From assembly GCA_030374735.1 (NCBI GenBank), contig JASCIV010000050.1, positions 1 to 62,185 of the forward strand: DNA of 62,185 bases, read 5' to 3'. The stretch comes from Gracilaria caudata (taxonomy: Eukaryota; Rhodophyta; Florideophyceae; Gracilariales; Gracilariaceae). The position numbers were made by a program, and so were the translations under genes. The notes under the pieces were generated by a model. That model saw nothing but the letters and a program-made list of their open reading frames with translations, ran no database searches and was not told the DNA's origin. Positions 31,252-40,727 of the stretch are shown in pieces. The stretch's first letter is position 1. Each line of letters starts with the position of its first letter.

Positions 31252-32104
31252 GGTGAAGCAAGCAGCAGATATGATAGTTGTACTGAACGTTCGGGAGCTT
31301 GAACGCCTTCAGAAGAGCGCTCTGGTTGTAGCTTCGAAGGAGGATGAAACAGCAGTACCGATCCGGCCAGGAGCTATTACCTACGCGTGTGCCACAGGCT
31401 GTAGTCGTCGAAGCGTGCGACGATTCTGGTCGTTCCGAGTGTCAACAGCGGTTCTCTTGTGCAAAGGAGAGGGGATATCTGAGTTTCTCGCCGAATGGTC
31501 CAAAATTACCACGTTTGCATGCAATGCAGGCGTTACGCCTTGCAAATGGAAACAGGGATCTAGAGAGAGTGACACGCACTGTGATGTGGAAGGCCTATTC
31601 CTTGTGGTTCCCCCGTACAGGTGGCATCCGTATCTGTTTGTGTGAAATAATTGTTGCCCTTGGTCCTCGGGGCAACACCCCGGCCTCATGAATACACGGG
31701 CACCAAGTGTCAACCATCACACTCGTAGTAAACCTTAGATTCCCGAGCGCACATGACGCTCGTTGTTCCTGTTTAACTTAGACGGGGTTGTAGTTCCTCT
31801 TCACCAGTTATCTGTTTTATCTCATAGTCGCTTTCCGCTTGAAGTCACCGGTGGAAAAACTTATCTGACGATACTTACAGACGTCCTTATTGTTCTCGTG
31901 GGGAGGTTCAGGGTCCCTGGGGATTACAAGTCACCACATCTCAGGGGACGGGGCGTGGTCGGGCCGCCATGCACTGGGCAAGATTTTGGCGTTGATTGCA
32001 CAAGGGCTTCTTGCTCGACCCTTCACGAAATCCTGCCCAATTGAAGCCGCCAATCTCAAACCAGGCCAACAGGCTTATGTTGAATTTCGCATCCGCATTG
32101 ATTC
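31252..32104. other. Divergent spacer between USP5 and LCL3-like gene
   Basis: 853 bp. Plus-strand frames of 115-172 aa (31127-31691) overlap the USP5 start on the opposite strand and have no recognisable domain, so I do not support them. Confidence 0.5.
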
Positions 32105-33256
32105 ATGTCACTTGATTACGTATCTCTGAAATCAGTACAAATCCGGGAGTTTCGCGCATCAATGCACGAACGCATCAATGCACTTCATCACGGCTTTCTA
32201 GCCCGCTTACTTTCATTTGAATTGCTTCTGCAACGGAGGATGTCGTCAGACTCATCAAAAACGCCTCCTCTCGACATACTCAATTCATTGGCATCGAAAG
32301 CCAGAGTCGCTTCGAGAACTGTGCAAAACTTCCCTCAAAATGCCCTTATAGTTCGAAAGAGGGTGCACCGAGGTGTAATCACTGCTTGTAAGAAACTGCC
32401 TATGAGTCTTTCCGACGACTACATCATCGGTGCGGTGGATATTTTCGCGTCTCTAGCGGTTTTGTATGTCACAACTCCGGCCATTGCACGATCTTTTCGG
32501 CGTTTTCCGACTGCCGCTCAAATCCCTTCGAACTTGATAAATAACCGTAGAGCGCTACATGGAGCCGTCGTTGCTGTGCGAGATGGTGACAATCTCCGCA
32601 TTCGTCATACTCCTCTACTATATCGTATCTTCAACAGGTATGCGCCACCGAAGGGTATGAACATATCGCAAACCACTATAAATGTTCGACTAGCCGGTAT
32701 TGACGCTCCCGAATGTGCGAGCTTTGGCAACAAAGGACAAAAGTACGGCCCCTTGGCGCGCGACTGGTTGAAGAACTATGCTATGGGACGCAAGGTAATG
32801 TTCCGTGTCCATGCGATCGACCAATACAAGCGTGCGGTAGCGACTGTTTACAGGAAGCCTGAAAATATAATCATGAGAACACTCGGACTTGGAAAGAAGA
32901 ATGTTGGGTTAGAGATGACGAGGTCGGGCTATGCGACAGTGTATACGGGTGCTGGTGCGCAGTACGGCAGTGCGCAACTAATGAGGCTTTACAAAAAGGT
33001 GGAACAGCGTGCGAAGAGCAAAAGAATTGGTATGTGGAGTGAGAAAAATGTGATTACACCGAAGCAATATAAGCAAGCTTTGAAAGCTGGAGGGAATCGT
33101 CTGAGAAAGTTAATGAAAAAGGAAGCAAAGAGTGTCAAAGGAGCAAAAGCATCCGGTAATTCTGCCGAAACAAGCTTGCAGTCAACCCAGCCAGATTCTG
33201 TTGCTGCGATTAGATGGTTCGGAGAGATGTATGACTTCCTCAAGCGCTTTCGTTAG
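32105..33256 (+). CDS. LCL3-like staphylococcal-nuclease-fold endonuclease
   Basis: 383-aa membrane-anchored thermonuclease-like protein similar to fungal LCL3. A hydrophobic helix at about 107-128 (YIIGAVDIFASLAVLYVTTP) precedes the SNase domain (about 150-305). Catalytic elements are visible: VRDGDNLRIRH (metal-binding Asp), NVRLAGIDAPE (Arg195, Glu203) and YKRAVATVYR (Arg243), matching Arg35, Glu43 and Arg87 of staphylococcal nuclease. RIGMWSE marks the end of the fold, followed by a Lys-rich tail. The ATG at 32105 is the first in frame; an alternative at 32240 (MSSDSSKTPP) would remove 45 residues of possible targeting sequence. The location is unknown (mitochondrial in yeast LCL3). It is divergent from USP5. 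Confidence 0.87.
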   Translation: MSLDYVSLKSVQIREFRASMHERINALHHGFLARLLSFELLLQRRMSSDSSKTPPLDILNSLASKARVASRTVQNFPQNALIVRKRVHRGVITACKKLPMSLSDDYIIGAVDIFASLAVLYVTTPAIARSFRRFPTAAQIPSNLINNRRALHGAVVAVRDGDNLRIRHTPLLYRIFNRYAPPKGMNISQTTINVRLAGIDAPECASFGNKGQKYGPLARDWLKNYAMGRKVMFRVHAIDQYKRAVATVYRKPENIIMRTLGLGKKNVGLEMTRSGYATVYTGAGAQYGSAQLMRLYKKVEQRAKSKRIGMWSEKNVITPKQYKQALKAGGNRLRKLMKKEAKSVKGAKASGNSAETSLQSTQPDSVAAIRWFGEMYDFLKRFR

Positions 33257-33265
33257 TTTCGAAGA

Positions 33266-33275
33266 TACGAAGGTA
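33266..33275 (-). promoter_or_regulatory. TACCTTCGTA recurrent motif, copy 3
   Basis: The minus-strand copy reads TACGAAGGTA on the plus strand, 10 bp after the LCL3-like stop. Flanks extend it to the near-palindrome GATACGAAGGTATC. Confidence 0.4.
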
Positions 33276-33593
33276 TCTGAAGCTCCAAGTTGCTTGTAAC
33301 TAGTTGATGCCTGAAAACTAACATTTCGTTTCCCAAGTTTGAAAACTGGACACCAGTCCTCTTCCGAGCCCTTCTTTACCTCAGCTCTTCCTTTTTCTTC
33401 ATGCTCGTCCAGTAAAGACTAACTTCATTCCACGCACTGCGAAGTCCACTTTAATACTACGTATTAATCAGGGTAATGAAGAATGAAATATTCGTGGTAG
33501 GCTTTTGAGTCTGTTACTCTGAACCTGATCAGGACTGGAAAGCTTGCTTTCACAAGTCTTGTGAACCCGAGGTTGTGAACAGTCAACAGTCAG

Positions 33594-33603
33594 TACGAAG
33601 GTA
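33594..33603 (-). promoter_or_regulatory. TACCTTCGTA recurrent motif, copy 4
   Basis: TACGAAGGTA on the plus strand, about 220 bp upstream of the ATP10 start. Confidence 0.4.
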
Positions 33604-33825
33604 TCCATGAAGAGAATGTGAGTACCACCAGTGCCACGTCACTGGGGCTGAAAAACTCTCTGCTCGCTGTATCTCGCACTCCATCGGGGTCCACCGGTCC
33701 AATGGAGGGTTACCAGCCATCTTCTCACCATATTCACTGATCCCAAACGTGCTACAACTCCAACTTGGGAATGTACCTAAACCTTAGCATCAGTAGCTCA
33801 CCATCACCCTCGTCTTCTGCCCGTC

Positions 33826-34569
33826 ATGTGGCGCTATCCCCTTCTTCGCCTTTCTCCTCAGCTCTTTCGTTTTGAACTGCGGATTGCTTCATCTTCACGC
33901 CACGGAGCCTCCCTTCGACGTGCTTTACCGCCGATCACCAGAAATTTTGTGGCCGATCAGGGCCCAAAGGCGCAACAGACGCCAACCCGTTCACGCAGAC
34001 TGGCAGATGACATCAAGGAGTATAACGAAGCAACAAGCAGCGGTCGCTTAGCTCGTTTTGATACTTCTATGATTCCCGTTGCTGAAGCAGCAGTGTTTCC
34101 GAGGATCAAGACGACCTCGCTGTCCACGAAGAGAATTGTCATCCACGACGAAGCAAGCCAAGCTCCAGTGACTCTCGTCCTCGTTGCGTTCCGTTCGTTT
34201 GCCGATGATCAACTGGCGTCCTGGCGGGAAGCTTTCACGCACCATTTTCCACAGGGACTATGGTTTGACGTGACTATAAACGAAACGTTTGGAGCTCAAG
34301 CCCTCAGTGGATTCGTGCAACGATGGCAAAGGGGCCGCACCGATCAAGCTTTACATGACTTTTATGTTTCTTTTAATGACCGTGCCCGAGAGCCGTTAGA
34401 GAGCTTGCTCTTGTCAAGGAATCGCATGTACGGATATGTCTTGCTTCTAGACAGAAAGGCGAGAGTAAGGTTCAGAGGGAGTGGTATGGCTAATTCTGAG
34501 GCCATTAATGCGCTGCTTGATTGCGGTAAACGACTAGTCACCGAAGACAACAAGGACTTGGAATCGTAG
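33826..34569 (+). CDS. ATP10: ATP10, mitochondrial ATP synthase assembly factor
   Basis: 247-aa homologue of yeast Atp10, an inner-membrane chaperone that helps subunit 6 join the ATP synthase Fo ring. The first 40 residues are Arg/Ser/Leu-rich without acidic residues (MWRYPLLRLSPQLFRFELR), a good mitochondrial presequence. The core has FPRIKTTSLSTK, VTLVLVAFRSFADDQLASWR, the weakly conserved middle, and the C-terminal thioredoxin-like block MYGYVLLLDRKARVRFRGSG followed by MANSEAINALLDC, matching the family's GY.FL.D..G.IRW.G.G.A. The ATG at 33826 is the first in frame and fits the presequence. The length is normal. Confidence 0.88.
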   Translation: MWRYPLLRLSPQLFRFELRIASSSRHGASLRRALPPITRNFVADQGPKAQQTPTRSRRLADDIKEYNEATSSGRLARFDTSMIPVAEAAVFPRIKTTSLSTKRIVIHDEASQAPVTLVLVAFRSFADDQLASWREAFTHHFPQGLWFDVTINETFGAQALSGFVQRWQRGRTDQALHDFYVSFNDRAREPLESLLLSRNRMYGYVLLLDRKARVRFRGSGMANSEAINALLDCGKRLVTEDNKDLES

Positions 34570-34900
34570 AATTTTATGTGTCCTCCCGATGGGCTGCATC
34601 ACACGACGTTCGCTCTTGCGCTGCTAGTGAATGTTCAGAAGACTACATGCCTTAGTGGTGACCTAGTAAGGAGACATGGAACAGGCCAAGTCGTGAGTCC
34701 ATTAGGTTCCTATACAGATATTTCAATTGTAGCATACTGGCTTTTTTTCACTTATCATGGGACTGTTGAAGGGCAGACGAATCTGATAATCTTACCTTTG
34801 ACCCACACTCGTGTACAGAAGAATACAATAAGAACTATGGCAAAAAAAGAAACTAATACTCCTCGCAGTTGAGAACTGCCTAAGGTTAGAACAGGAATTG
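34570..34900. other. Convergent spacer between ATP10 and NUMOD3 gene
   Basis: 331 bp with no gene or clear signal. Confidence 0.5.
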
Positions 34901-36751
34901 TTATTGCGATTTACCCCCACAATCATCTTCAGCCGCATTCCCCCCAGAGCGAAGCGCATCCAACATTATCCTTGCTTGCTCTTTTGCTTTGACAAGAGTC
35001 TCCAGGTCATCCACTTCAGTTCCGTAGACTTCTTCAACGAGGCCAAATATTTTGTCTCGAATATCCAAATACTCGCAGAAACGATGATAGAGTGCTGTTT
35101 TTCCTTGGCTTTTCGCATCGCTTAAAGCCGGTTTTCTGTCATGCTTTTCCTTGAATTCATCAGACCACTTTTGAAGCTCTCGTCGTAGCGATACGAAGCG
35201 ATTAATGTCCATACTTTCCATGAGACGATAGCGTCCTATCATACGATAGTCTCGTGGACTAAGGCGATCTTTTCCATTACGTGCGTCGGTCGACCCAATC
35301 AACGTATGGTTATATTGGTCACGTTCAGTATTGCTTCGAGTGGGTGGTCTGTCATACATGTCCCACATGTCTTCTAACGCGCCTTCTAAGCTGTGACGAC
35401 CATCGCTATATCCCACATTGTCAGCCGCTTGATCCGCAGCAGTTGATACTAGGCGTCGGTTGCCGTGTTTTGTGGTAAGTATAGACCTGGCACTATTGTT
35501 GTTTCGAGGCGCACTGGACACTTCCCCTGTAGAAACACTGGGAACGTCATTTGGGTTCACTGAGCCGTAAACATCACCTGCAAGGCCACGTATTTGATCT
35601 CTCATAGTCACATACTTCTCGAACTTGCGAATGACACTAATCGGTGCAAATCGTCGTATGTCTGCTAAACTGGGTCTCCTAGAGTTGTTCTGTTTGAATT
35701 TATCACTCCACACTCGTAGCTCGCGTCGCAACGTAACATACGCGTTTATATCGGCACTGTCAACGAGCGGGTAGTTACCAACCATTCCCGACCGCATAGA
35801 ACCCTGTACAATAGCATCTCCCGGTCTTCTTCTAGCCATTCGCATTCTCTGCCTAGTTTCGGTAGAAATGGTTCTATCAATCTTTAACATGGACCGACCG
35901 ATGGCCTGCCGATGGGATGGTGTGAGTTCTTTGCCTCTATTCCATGCAGGCTGTCCAGAACGTGCTTCGGACATTCGAGCACGAATTTCAGGGCTAAGCT
36001 TCTTTCCCTTGTTCCATGGTACGCGCCCTTTCAACCTCTGTGACACCTTTTCACGCATAGCTTTAGACTTCGGTTTTCCGAGCATTGCGAACGATATGCG
36101 ACGGCGAGTTTCCGCACTGACTACTCGCTTCGGAGGCTGTTCGGGTTCAGAAGGCTGGGTGGCACATTCCTTGCTTAGAACTTCAGAACTGTCCCGATGG
36201 ACGGATTGGTCAGGCTGCGCGGATGCGATTACTGGCGGTAGTTGCAGTCGCTCGGGTGCTGGTTGCAGACGCGGTACATCGGACTGGTGTAGGCTTGGAG
36301 GAGACGCTAAGCTCTTGGAAGAGATGTACGGAGGGCGTGGCCGCTTTAGGCTCGCACAGGAGCACGGAGCATTATGTAGATTCGCTCGACGTGCGTGTGC
36401 GAGGGAGTTTGACAGCGTGGATGCGGAGGCGAAGGCGTAAAGGGAGGGGGGCGCGGGAGCGGGAGTGGCAGAGGCAAGCATGTAGGACAACGTCATGGAG
36501 GAAGGCGCCGGCGTGTTGCCGTGAGTGCGGATGGGATGATTGGGCGCATCTGACAATACTCGAACGATGGCGGGGATGCTATCAGCAACCTTGAGCAGGG
36601 TAGAATATCTTTTTGGTACAGGCGTTTTACCGGGACAGGGAGTGGAGTGGAGCGGAGGGCACGTGGAAGTGCGAAACCCTTCCCGCACGCGTGGTGCTGG
36701 CAAGCCGATGGCGAGAAGAATATCTGCAATGCAGCTCAGGAAGCGCCGCAT
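34901..36751 (-). CDS. NUMOD3-motif protein with duplicated C-terminal domain
   Basis: 616 aa. NUMOD3 is a short DNA-binding module first seen in homing endonucleases. Here about residues 212-302 carry three or four tandem copies: ETRRRISFAMLGKPKS, REKVSQRLKGRVPWNKGK, EIRARMSEARSGQPAWNRGK and HRQAIGRSMLK. No GIY-YIG or HNH nuclease domain is visible. The C-terminal half contains two related units, about 324-397 (DINAYVTLRRELRVWSDKF...KFEKYVTMRDQIRGLAGDVYG) and 504-577 (DINRFVSLRRELQKWSDEF...RFCEYLDIRDKIFGLVEEVYG). The ATG at 36751 lies inside a 53-nt palindrome. An ATG at 36496 (MTLSYMLASATPAPAPPS) would give a transit-peptide-like start and may be the real one. Plastid targeting and nucleic-acid binding are inferences; the function is unknown. 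Confidence 0.8.
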   Translation of the reverse strand: MRRFLSCIADILLAIGLPAPRVREGFRTSTCPPLHSTPCPGKTPVPKRYSTLLKVADSIPAIVRVLSDAPNHPIRTHGNTPAPSSMTLSYMLASATPAPAPPSLYAFASASTLSNSLAHARRANLHNAPCSCASLKRPRPPYISSKSLASPPSLHQSDVPRLQPAPERLQLPPVIASAQPDQSVHRDSSEVLSKECATQPSEPEQPPKRVVSAETRRRISFAMLGKPKSKAMREKVSQRLKGRVPWNKGKKLSPEIRARMSEARSGQPAWNRGKELTPSHRQAIGRSMLKIDRTISTETRQRMRMARRRPGDAIVQGSMRSGMVGNYPLVDSADINAYVTLRRELRVWSDKFKQNNSRRPSLADIRRFAPISVIRKFEKYVTMRDQIRGLAGDVYGSVNPNDVPSVSTGEVSSAPRNNNSARSILTTKHGNRRLVSTAADQAADNVGYSDGRHSLEGALEDMWDMYDRPPTRSNTERDQYNHTLIGSTDARNGKDRLSPRDYRMIGRYRLMESMDINRFVSLRRELQKWSDEFKEKHDRKPALSDAKSQGKTALYHRFCEYLDIRDKIFGLVEEVYGTEVDDLETLVKAKEQARIMLDALRSGGNAAEDDCGGKSQ

Positions 36752-36786
36752 GATGCAGATTCTGCATCATGCGGCGCATCCTGAGC
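36734..36786. repeat. 53-nt near-perfect palindrome over NUMOD3 start codon
   Basis: The inner arms (17 bp, 36743-36759 and 36761-36777, core GCATGATGC/GCATCATGC) pair perfectly around a single T at 36760. After one A/A mismatch (36742/36778), 8 more pairs match (GCTCAGGA/TCCTGAGC), so 25 of 26 pairs match. Confidence 0.95.
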
Positions 36787-36979
36787 GCCAAAGCGGCTGC
36801 ACACGTGGCTCGAGACGCGACCCGAATCATTTCGTCCAGCTCCCTGTTGCTTCTGAAGGTAGCGTTTTACGCATGTAACACCGTCGCAGAGTGCCTAAGG
36901 AACGCTCTTCCTTTCATGAGGGCTGGCTGACTTCTTCGAGAGAGAAGGAGATGCACCTTCTCTTTCAACATATTCCCAT

Positions 36980-38173
36980 TCAAACCTGCTGGCGCGCATG
37001 CAATGCAATCTGCACAAGTCGAACTAATTCCTCCGTCTCAGTGTAGAAATCGTACTCGCCAGTCGAGCTATACCAACAAGGTGCTGCAAAGTGTACGAGT
37101 TCCAAGCTTTCTGCATGCCATGGCGTCCAAGTATTCTCATCATTCACATCCATCGCTTCACTTAAAGAAACACTCTCGTTCTCCGTTGCACATTTTCTGC
37201 TCGCGATTTCTATCACGGCTGTCTTGCGTCGGCAGAACAGAGTGTTTACCATTCCGGCACCATGCGGGGCTATCACAACTGCGGCGCTGTTCATCTGTCT
37301 CACCTGTTTCTCGAATGAATCACTCTGCTGTGTATCGGGCTTCCACCGTTTTATCTCCATGTTTGTTTGAACTGCTTTCTGTAGCTGTTGCTCAAATTCG
37401 TCCACATTGAGCCATCTTCTTCTTAAAACATCTTCTCTGCCATAAATCAGGATCTCTGCTTTCTGTTCGAGGGGCTCACTGCCCAGCTTGAACCCGTTCA
37501 GCACAGCACTTCGAAACAGTTGTAGACCAACTCGTTTGAGCCCAGTGGGATGCGGCGATATGATTGTGTTATTCCCTATCAATCTCTTTGAATGAAAACG
37601 TACTGGTCTCCACATTGTATTTCTTTTGAACCTCACTACGTCGCGGTAGCATGTGCATCGGGGCAGATCAGTTCTATCCACTGACTGAACTTCTTCGCCA
37701 ATGTTTCGAAGAAATGCTTGTTGTGCTAGAGTGACCCATTTCTCTTGGCGAGCGCGAGATATATTCTTGCTGTCATGGATGATTAACTCACGATTTTCGC
37801 GGGTTGAGGTACATGTGCTGATGTAGTGCACAAGAGGCCAGATACAATCATAAAAGCCATGAAACGGATTTGTGAAACAGAGACGAGTCACAGGAGGTGC
37901 TACGATAGCCCGGGGCTGTAGCGGTGCACCTTTTGATTTCCGATCACAGTGACCGAAACAGTTGAGCGTGGTTCTTCCTTTAAAACTCCGAGCATCTATG
38001 CCTGGGTCGGAGTGGCAAAATGATCGCAGCACACCTTCTGGAACCTTTAAATTTCTTCTACGAACAGGTTGGAATTCCTTCGAATGCAAGACACGAACCC
38101 GGGAGCCCAAAATTATCTGGGTTACCAGAACCAAAAGCGCAGTTATCACGATTGCATATGTTTGCAACCGCAT
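36980..38173 (-). CDS. GT61-type glycosyltransferase
   Basis: 397-aa type II Golgi membrane enzyme of the DUF563/GT61 family (EOGT, POMGNT2 and plant xylan arabinosyl/xylosyltransferases). It has a short cytosolic tail, a signal anchor (about residues 5-25, YAIVITALLVLVTQIILG), a stem, and a lumenal domain starting around CFTNPFHGFYDCIWPLVHY. Family landmarks are IYGREDVLRRRWLNVDEFEQ, FEKQVRQMNSAAVVIAPHG and GAGMVNTLFCRRKTAVIEI near the C-terminus (sugar-nucleotide binding). The ATG at 38173 was chosen over a TTG-initiated extension because it puts the anchor directly after the start. Donor and acceptor sugars cannot be told from sequence. Another GT61 gene lies 3.5 kb downstream on the same strand. 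Confidence 0.88.
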   Translation of the reverse strand: MRLQTYAIVITALLVLVTQIILGSRVRVLHSKEFQPVRRRNLKVPEGVLRSFCHSDPGIDARSFKGRTTLNCFGHCDRKSKGAPLQPRAIVAPPVTRLCFTNPFHGFYDCIWPLVHYISTCTSTRENRELIIHDSKNISRARQEKWVTLAQQAFLRNIGEEVQSVDRTDLPRCTCYRDVVRFKRNTMWRPVRFHSKRLIGNNTIISPHPTGLKRVGLQLFRSAVLNGFKLGSEPLEQKAEILIYGREDVLRRRWLNVDEFEQQLQKAVQTNMEIKRWKPDTQQSDSFEKQVRQMNSAAVVIAPHGAGMVNTLFCRRKTAVIEIASRKCATENESVSLSEAMDVNDENTWTPWHAESLELVHFAAPCWYSSTGEYDFYTETEELVRLVQIALHARQQV

Positions 38174-38755
38174 TATTCTGGGTATCTGTTTGTGCAGTGG
38201 TTCATCATACCCCAAAGATGCGCTTGTGTTGTCTTTCTTCTGAGAAAGTAAAGAACCACGGCTGATAGACCAAACGACAACTCCATCCTATGTTGCAGAG
38301 GGACGTTGAGCTGTGGCCTTTGAGTGGAAAGGTTGAGATACATTAACAACAATGATTATCTTGGGGCTCAGCTTGCCCCGATAAAAATAAACCTGCTCGG
38401 CTTTCTAATCGGTGGCCTTCTTCCTTCGCTTGCATGGCTAGGATGAGCATTACAATGCTCTACCATTGATGTGCGCAACAGTGACGGACTCAAAGGTTCC
38501 CCCGGCTCTCTGAGAGACGCTGAACTGACTATTAGCTTCGACCCCGCTTTCCGAGTTATCAAAGGCTTCCTCTCCGAACTGGATTGCAATTACCTCACAA
38601 AGACAGAATGGCTTCCTCGCTAGGGGTTTCAGCGAATGCCTGGAACATATCAGGTGATCGAGTGGAATAAAATGTTTTTACCTCCCCATACCCACACTCT
38701 TTCTGAGGGCCGCTCGTTGGATGAATATTTCTTTTGAGCCAAATGAAAGCTGCAT
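38174..38755. other. Spacer between GT61 and kinase-like gene
   Basis: 582 bp. A tRNA-like word (GGTAGAGCATT on the minus strand, 38444-38475) was considered and rejected. No gene supported. Confidence 0.45.
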
Positions 38756-40021
38756 CTAACCTACATTATTCAAGAAGGGACACAGTTGGATGTCTTTTAG
38801 CGATATGTCAGCGAAACTCTTTCTGGCATCAAGCATTTTCTTCACGAGATCCCACCCACTTTTGTTTCCCTCATCGAGGAATTCGACAGCAGCCAACCAG
38901 TCAGGATCTTGGGTACAATATTCCCGGAAGGTTACAATGTCCAGATTGAATGTATCTTCGAACAGCTTCTTAAACTTGTCCTGAGTCACAGGGTTTCCAC
39001 TAAATGTAGAGAATATAAGTTCAAGGAATGCATAACCGAGAGCATAAATATCCTCAGCGAAGTGGTACGCAGCAATTTCCCCAGGGGTGACGGCTCCCGC
39101 CTTTCTAGCGCGCTCCAGATTGTCCCCTGTCACCAGCTCACTTACAGGTCGCGCAAAGCCAAAATCACGAAGCTTCACCTGTAACGAGCTTACGAGCCTG
39201 TATTCAATAGTATTTACCATAATGCTCGCCAGACCTATCGATCTGTGTACTATTCCCCCGGTGCCGTGCAAGTATAACAAAGCCTCGATACTTAATTGCA
39301 TGAACCTTCGAACGAATATCGCCTGTCTGCGTAACAAGTTCGGCCGGAAAATGCTGTCAAACACCCTGTTTCCAATCTCATCGGCATCTCTTCGGGGTGC
39401 AGCACAAGACAGCCCGGTTTTGAGCCCTTCCCACCGGAATACTAGAAACGGAGCGCCTGCACGAGGTGCATTGGGAGCATTAGGAAATTGATTTCGCCAA
39501 CTCTGTCGGAAAGATGGATCTGCGAAAGAATCATCGGTTAGAAAAGTACCGAGTAGTGTGGCTACAGGTACGATGTCAGGGTCAATAGCGGCCGGACCGC
39601 CATCAGCCTCGTAGAGGGCTTTGTACACTTCTGCTTCGTTCACCCCAAGCTCAACGCCATCGGTGAGAAACTCTTTGAGCAGAACGCGTGTGTTCATCAT
39701 GGTGGGCTGTGACACCGTTATGACGGCTTCGTACAGGCGAATAGAAGGTTCATTAGATTCGACTGTCCTAGTCGGTGCCAAGGGATCTTTGGGAAGGTAA
39801 TACTCCCAATCTGTTATTGTGGCGTATCCTTGCTGACCAACTAAACGGCGTATTTCAAAGTCGGCTGGGGAGAAGTTAACGAGCAAGGCTCTTGGTTGCT
39901 GGCGCGTTGATATTCGTTGTGAGCTTTTTGACGGTAAGCGTTCTGTGTTCCAAGGAACAAAACAAGGTGGCAAGGGTGACGCGAACGCGGGGCGTGGTAG
40001 CGCCATGTATATATTGCTCAT
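38756..40021 (-). CDS. Plastid protein kinase-like protein, likely pseudokinase
   Basis: 421 aa with a presumed plastid transit peptide (MALPRPAFASPLPPC; the outer ATG is at 40021 and an inner one at 40006). A kinase-like domain spans about residues 80-400. The VAIK-type lysine is in TRVLLKEFLT, and the activation-loop start DFGFARPVSEL keeps DFG. The catalytic loop reads IVHRSIGLASIMVN, so the HRD aspartate is replaced by Ser and the following Lys is missing. AEDIYALGYAFLELIF matches the D.w.lG...E.. helix F region. No clear glycine-rich loop is visible. This pattern predicts weak or no phosphotransfer. It resembles plant plastid kinase-like proteins of unknown role; a divergent active kinase is the alternative. 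Confidence 0.78.
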   Translation of the reverse strand: MSNIYMALPRPAFASPLPPCFVPWNTERLPSKSSQRISTRQQPRALLVNFSPADFEIRRLVGQQGYATITDWEYYLPKDPLAPTRTVESNEPSIRLYEAVITVSQPTMMNTRVLLKEFLTDGVELGVNEAEVYKALYEADGGPAAIDPDIVPVATLLGTFLTDDSFADPSFRQSWRNQFPNAPNAPRAGAPFLVFRWEGLKTGLSCAAPRRDADEIGNRVFDSIFRPNLLRRQAIFVRRFMQLSIEALLYLHGTGGIVHRSIGLASIMVNTIEYRLVSSLQVKLRDFGFARPVSELVTGDNLERARKAGAVTPGEIAAYHFAEDIYALGYAFLELIFSTFSGNPVTQDKFKKLFEDTFNLDIVTFREYCTQDPDWLAAVEFLDEGNKSGWDLVKKMLDARKSFADISLKDIQLCPFLNNVG

Positions 40022-40727
40022 TGACTGTTGAAAGAAAGATATCAAGTCGCCAGCACGAGAAAACCAGAAATGGATGTTTCAGAAGCAGAACAACTTGTGA
40101 GAATCAAGATCGCGTTCCTGTACAATAGGGCATATATTGCACCTTCGTATTCGTTTATGCCTAGTTTAACTCTAGTAAAACGAACAAAGTGTGCCGAAAC
40201 ACGAATATCTTGGGTATCTTCGACTTAGTTGAAACGAGTGCTTTCTCTCATCTGTTACTCGCTGGCAAACTTACCTCAGGCTGATTTCGGTTTCAATGAG
40301 TAGCTGCTCGCCTCTGTTTAAGAGAGCGTGAAGTGCGATTCTGGGGTGTATCAGGTTTCCTCTGGAAGGTGTCGTTGTTACCGGATTGAGTATTGCTCTG
40401 AAAGTCGGGCACGAAGAGTTCCACAAAATACTACTGCATCACAGCCTACAGAAGGTTTGAGAACTTGGTAGAGTGCACCTTCATCGCACATTTCAGATTG
40501 ACGAGGTGAAGAGATCTGGTGAAATCTGTGGCGGTTTGCACCTTCAAAATGCTTCATGGCTTCAATTTCGTGCATTTGAGGCAGGAACTCAAAAAGCGGG
40601 GCTACACCATGATGGAGCAAAATATGCCCTCCTCTGGGTGAATTCCTCAATGACGTGAGTCCATCATATCACATGATGTTCGTTCTTTCGTAGACAGCCA
40701 ACGGAGCTACTCTAGTCGCCATCCACG
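40022..40727. other. Divergent spacer with a motif variant
   Basis: 706 bp; no supported gene. CACCTTCGTA (40140-40149) is a 9/10 match to the recurrent motif, about 120 bp upstream of the kinase-like start. Confidence 0.45.

Larger units (their letters stand above)
33257..33825. other. Spacer with two recurrent motifs and a palindrome
   Basis: No gene. It holds TACGAAGGTA twice (33266 and 33594), a 17-nt palindrome TTCACAAG-T-CTTGTGAA at 33549-33565, and CCTGATCAGG at 33524-33533. Confidence 0.5.

Noticed and set aside
31127..31691. Plus-strand frames of 115-172 aa
   Set aside because: They overlap the USP5 5' end in antisense and have no recognisable domain.
33266..33275. Reading TACGAAGGTA as a bacterial-type terminator or promoter
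   Set aside because: The surrounding genes are clearly eukaryotic, and the stem would be only 5 bp.
38444..38475. tRNA-like words on the minus strand (CAATGGTAGAGCATT, TAATGCTC)
   Set aside because: The D-arm does not pair properly, and no acceptor stem or T-arm with TTCGA could be placed around it.
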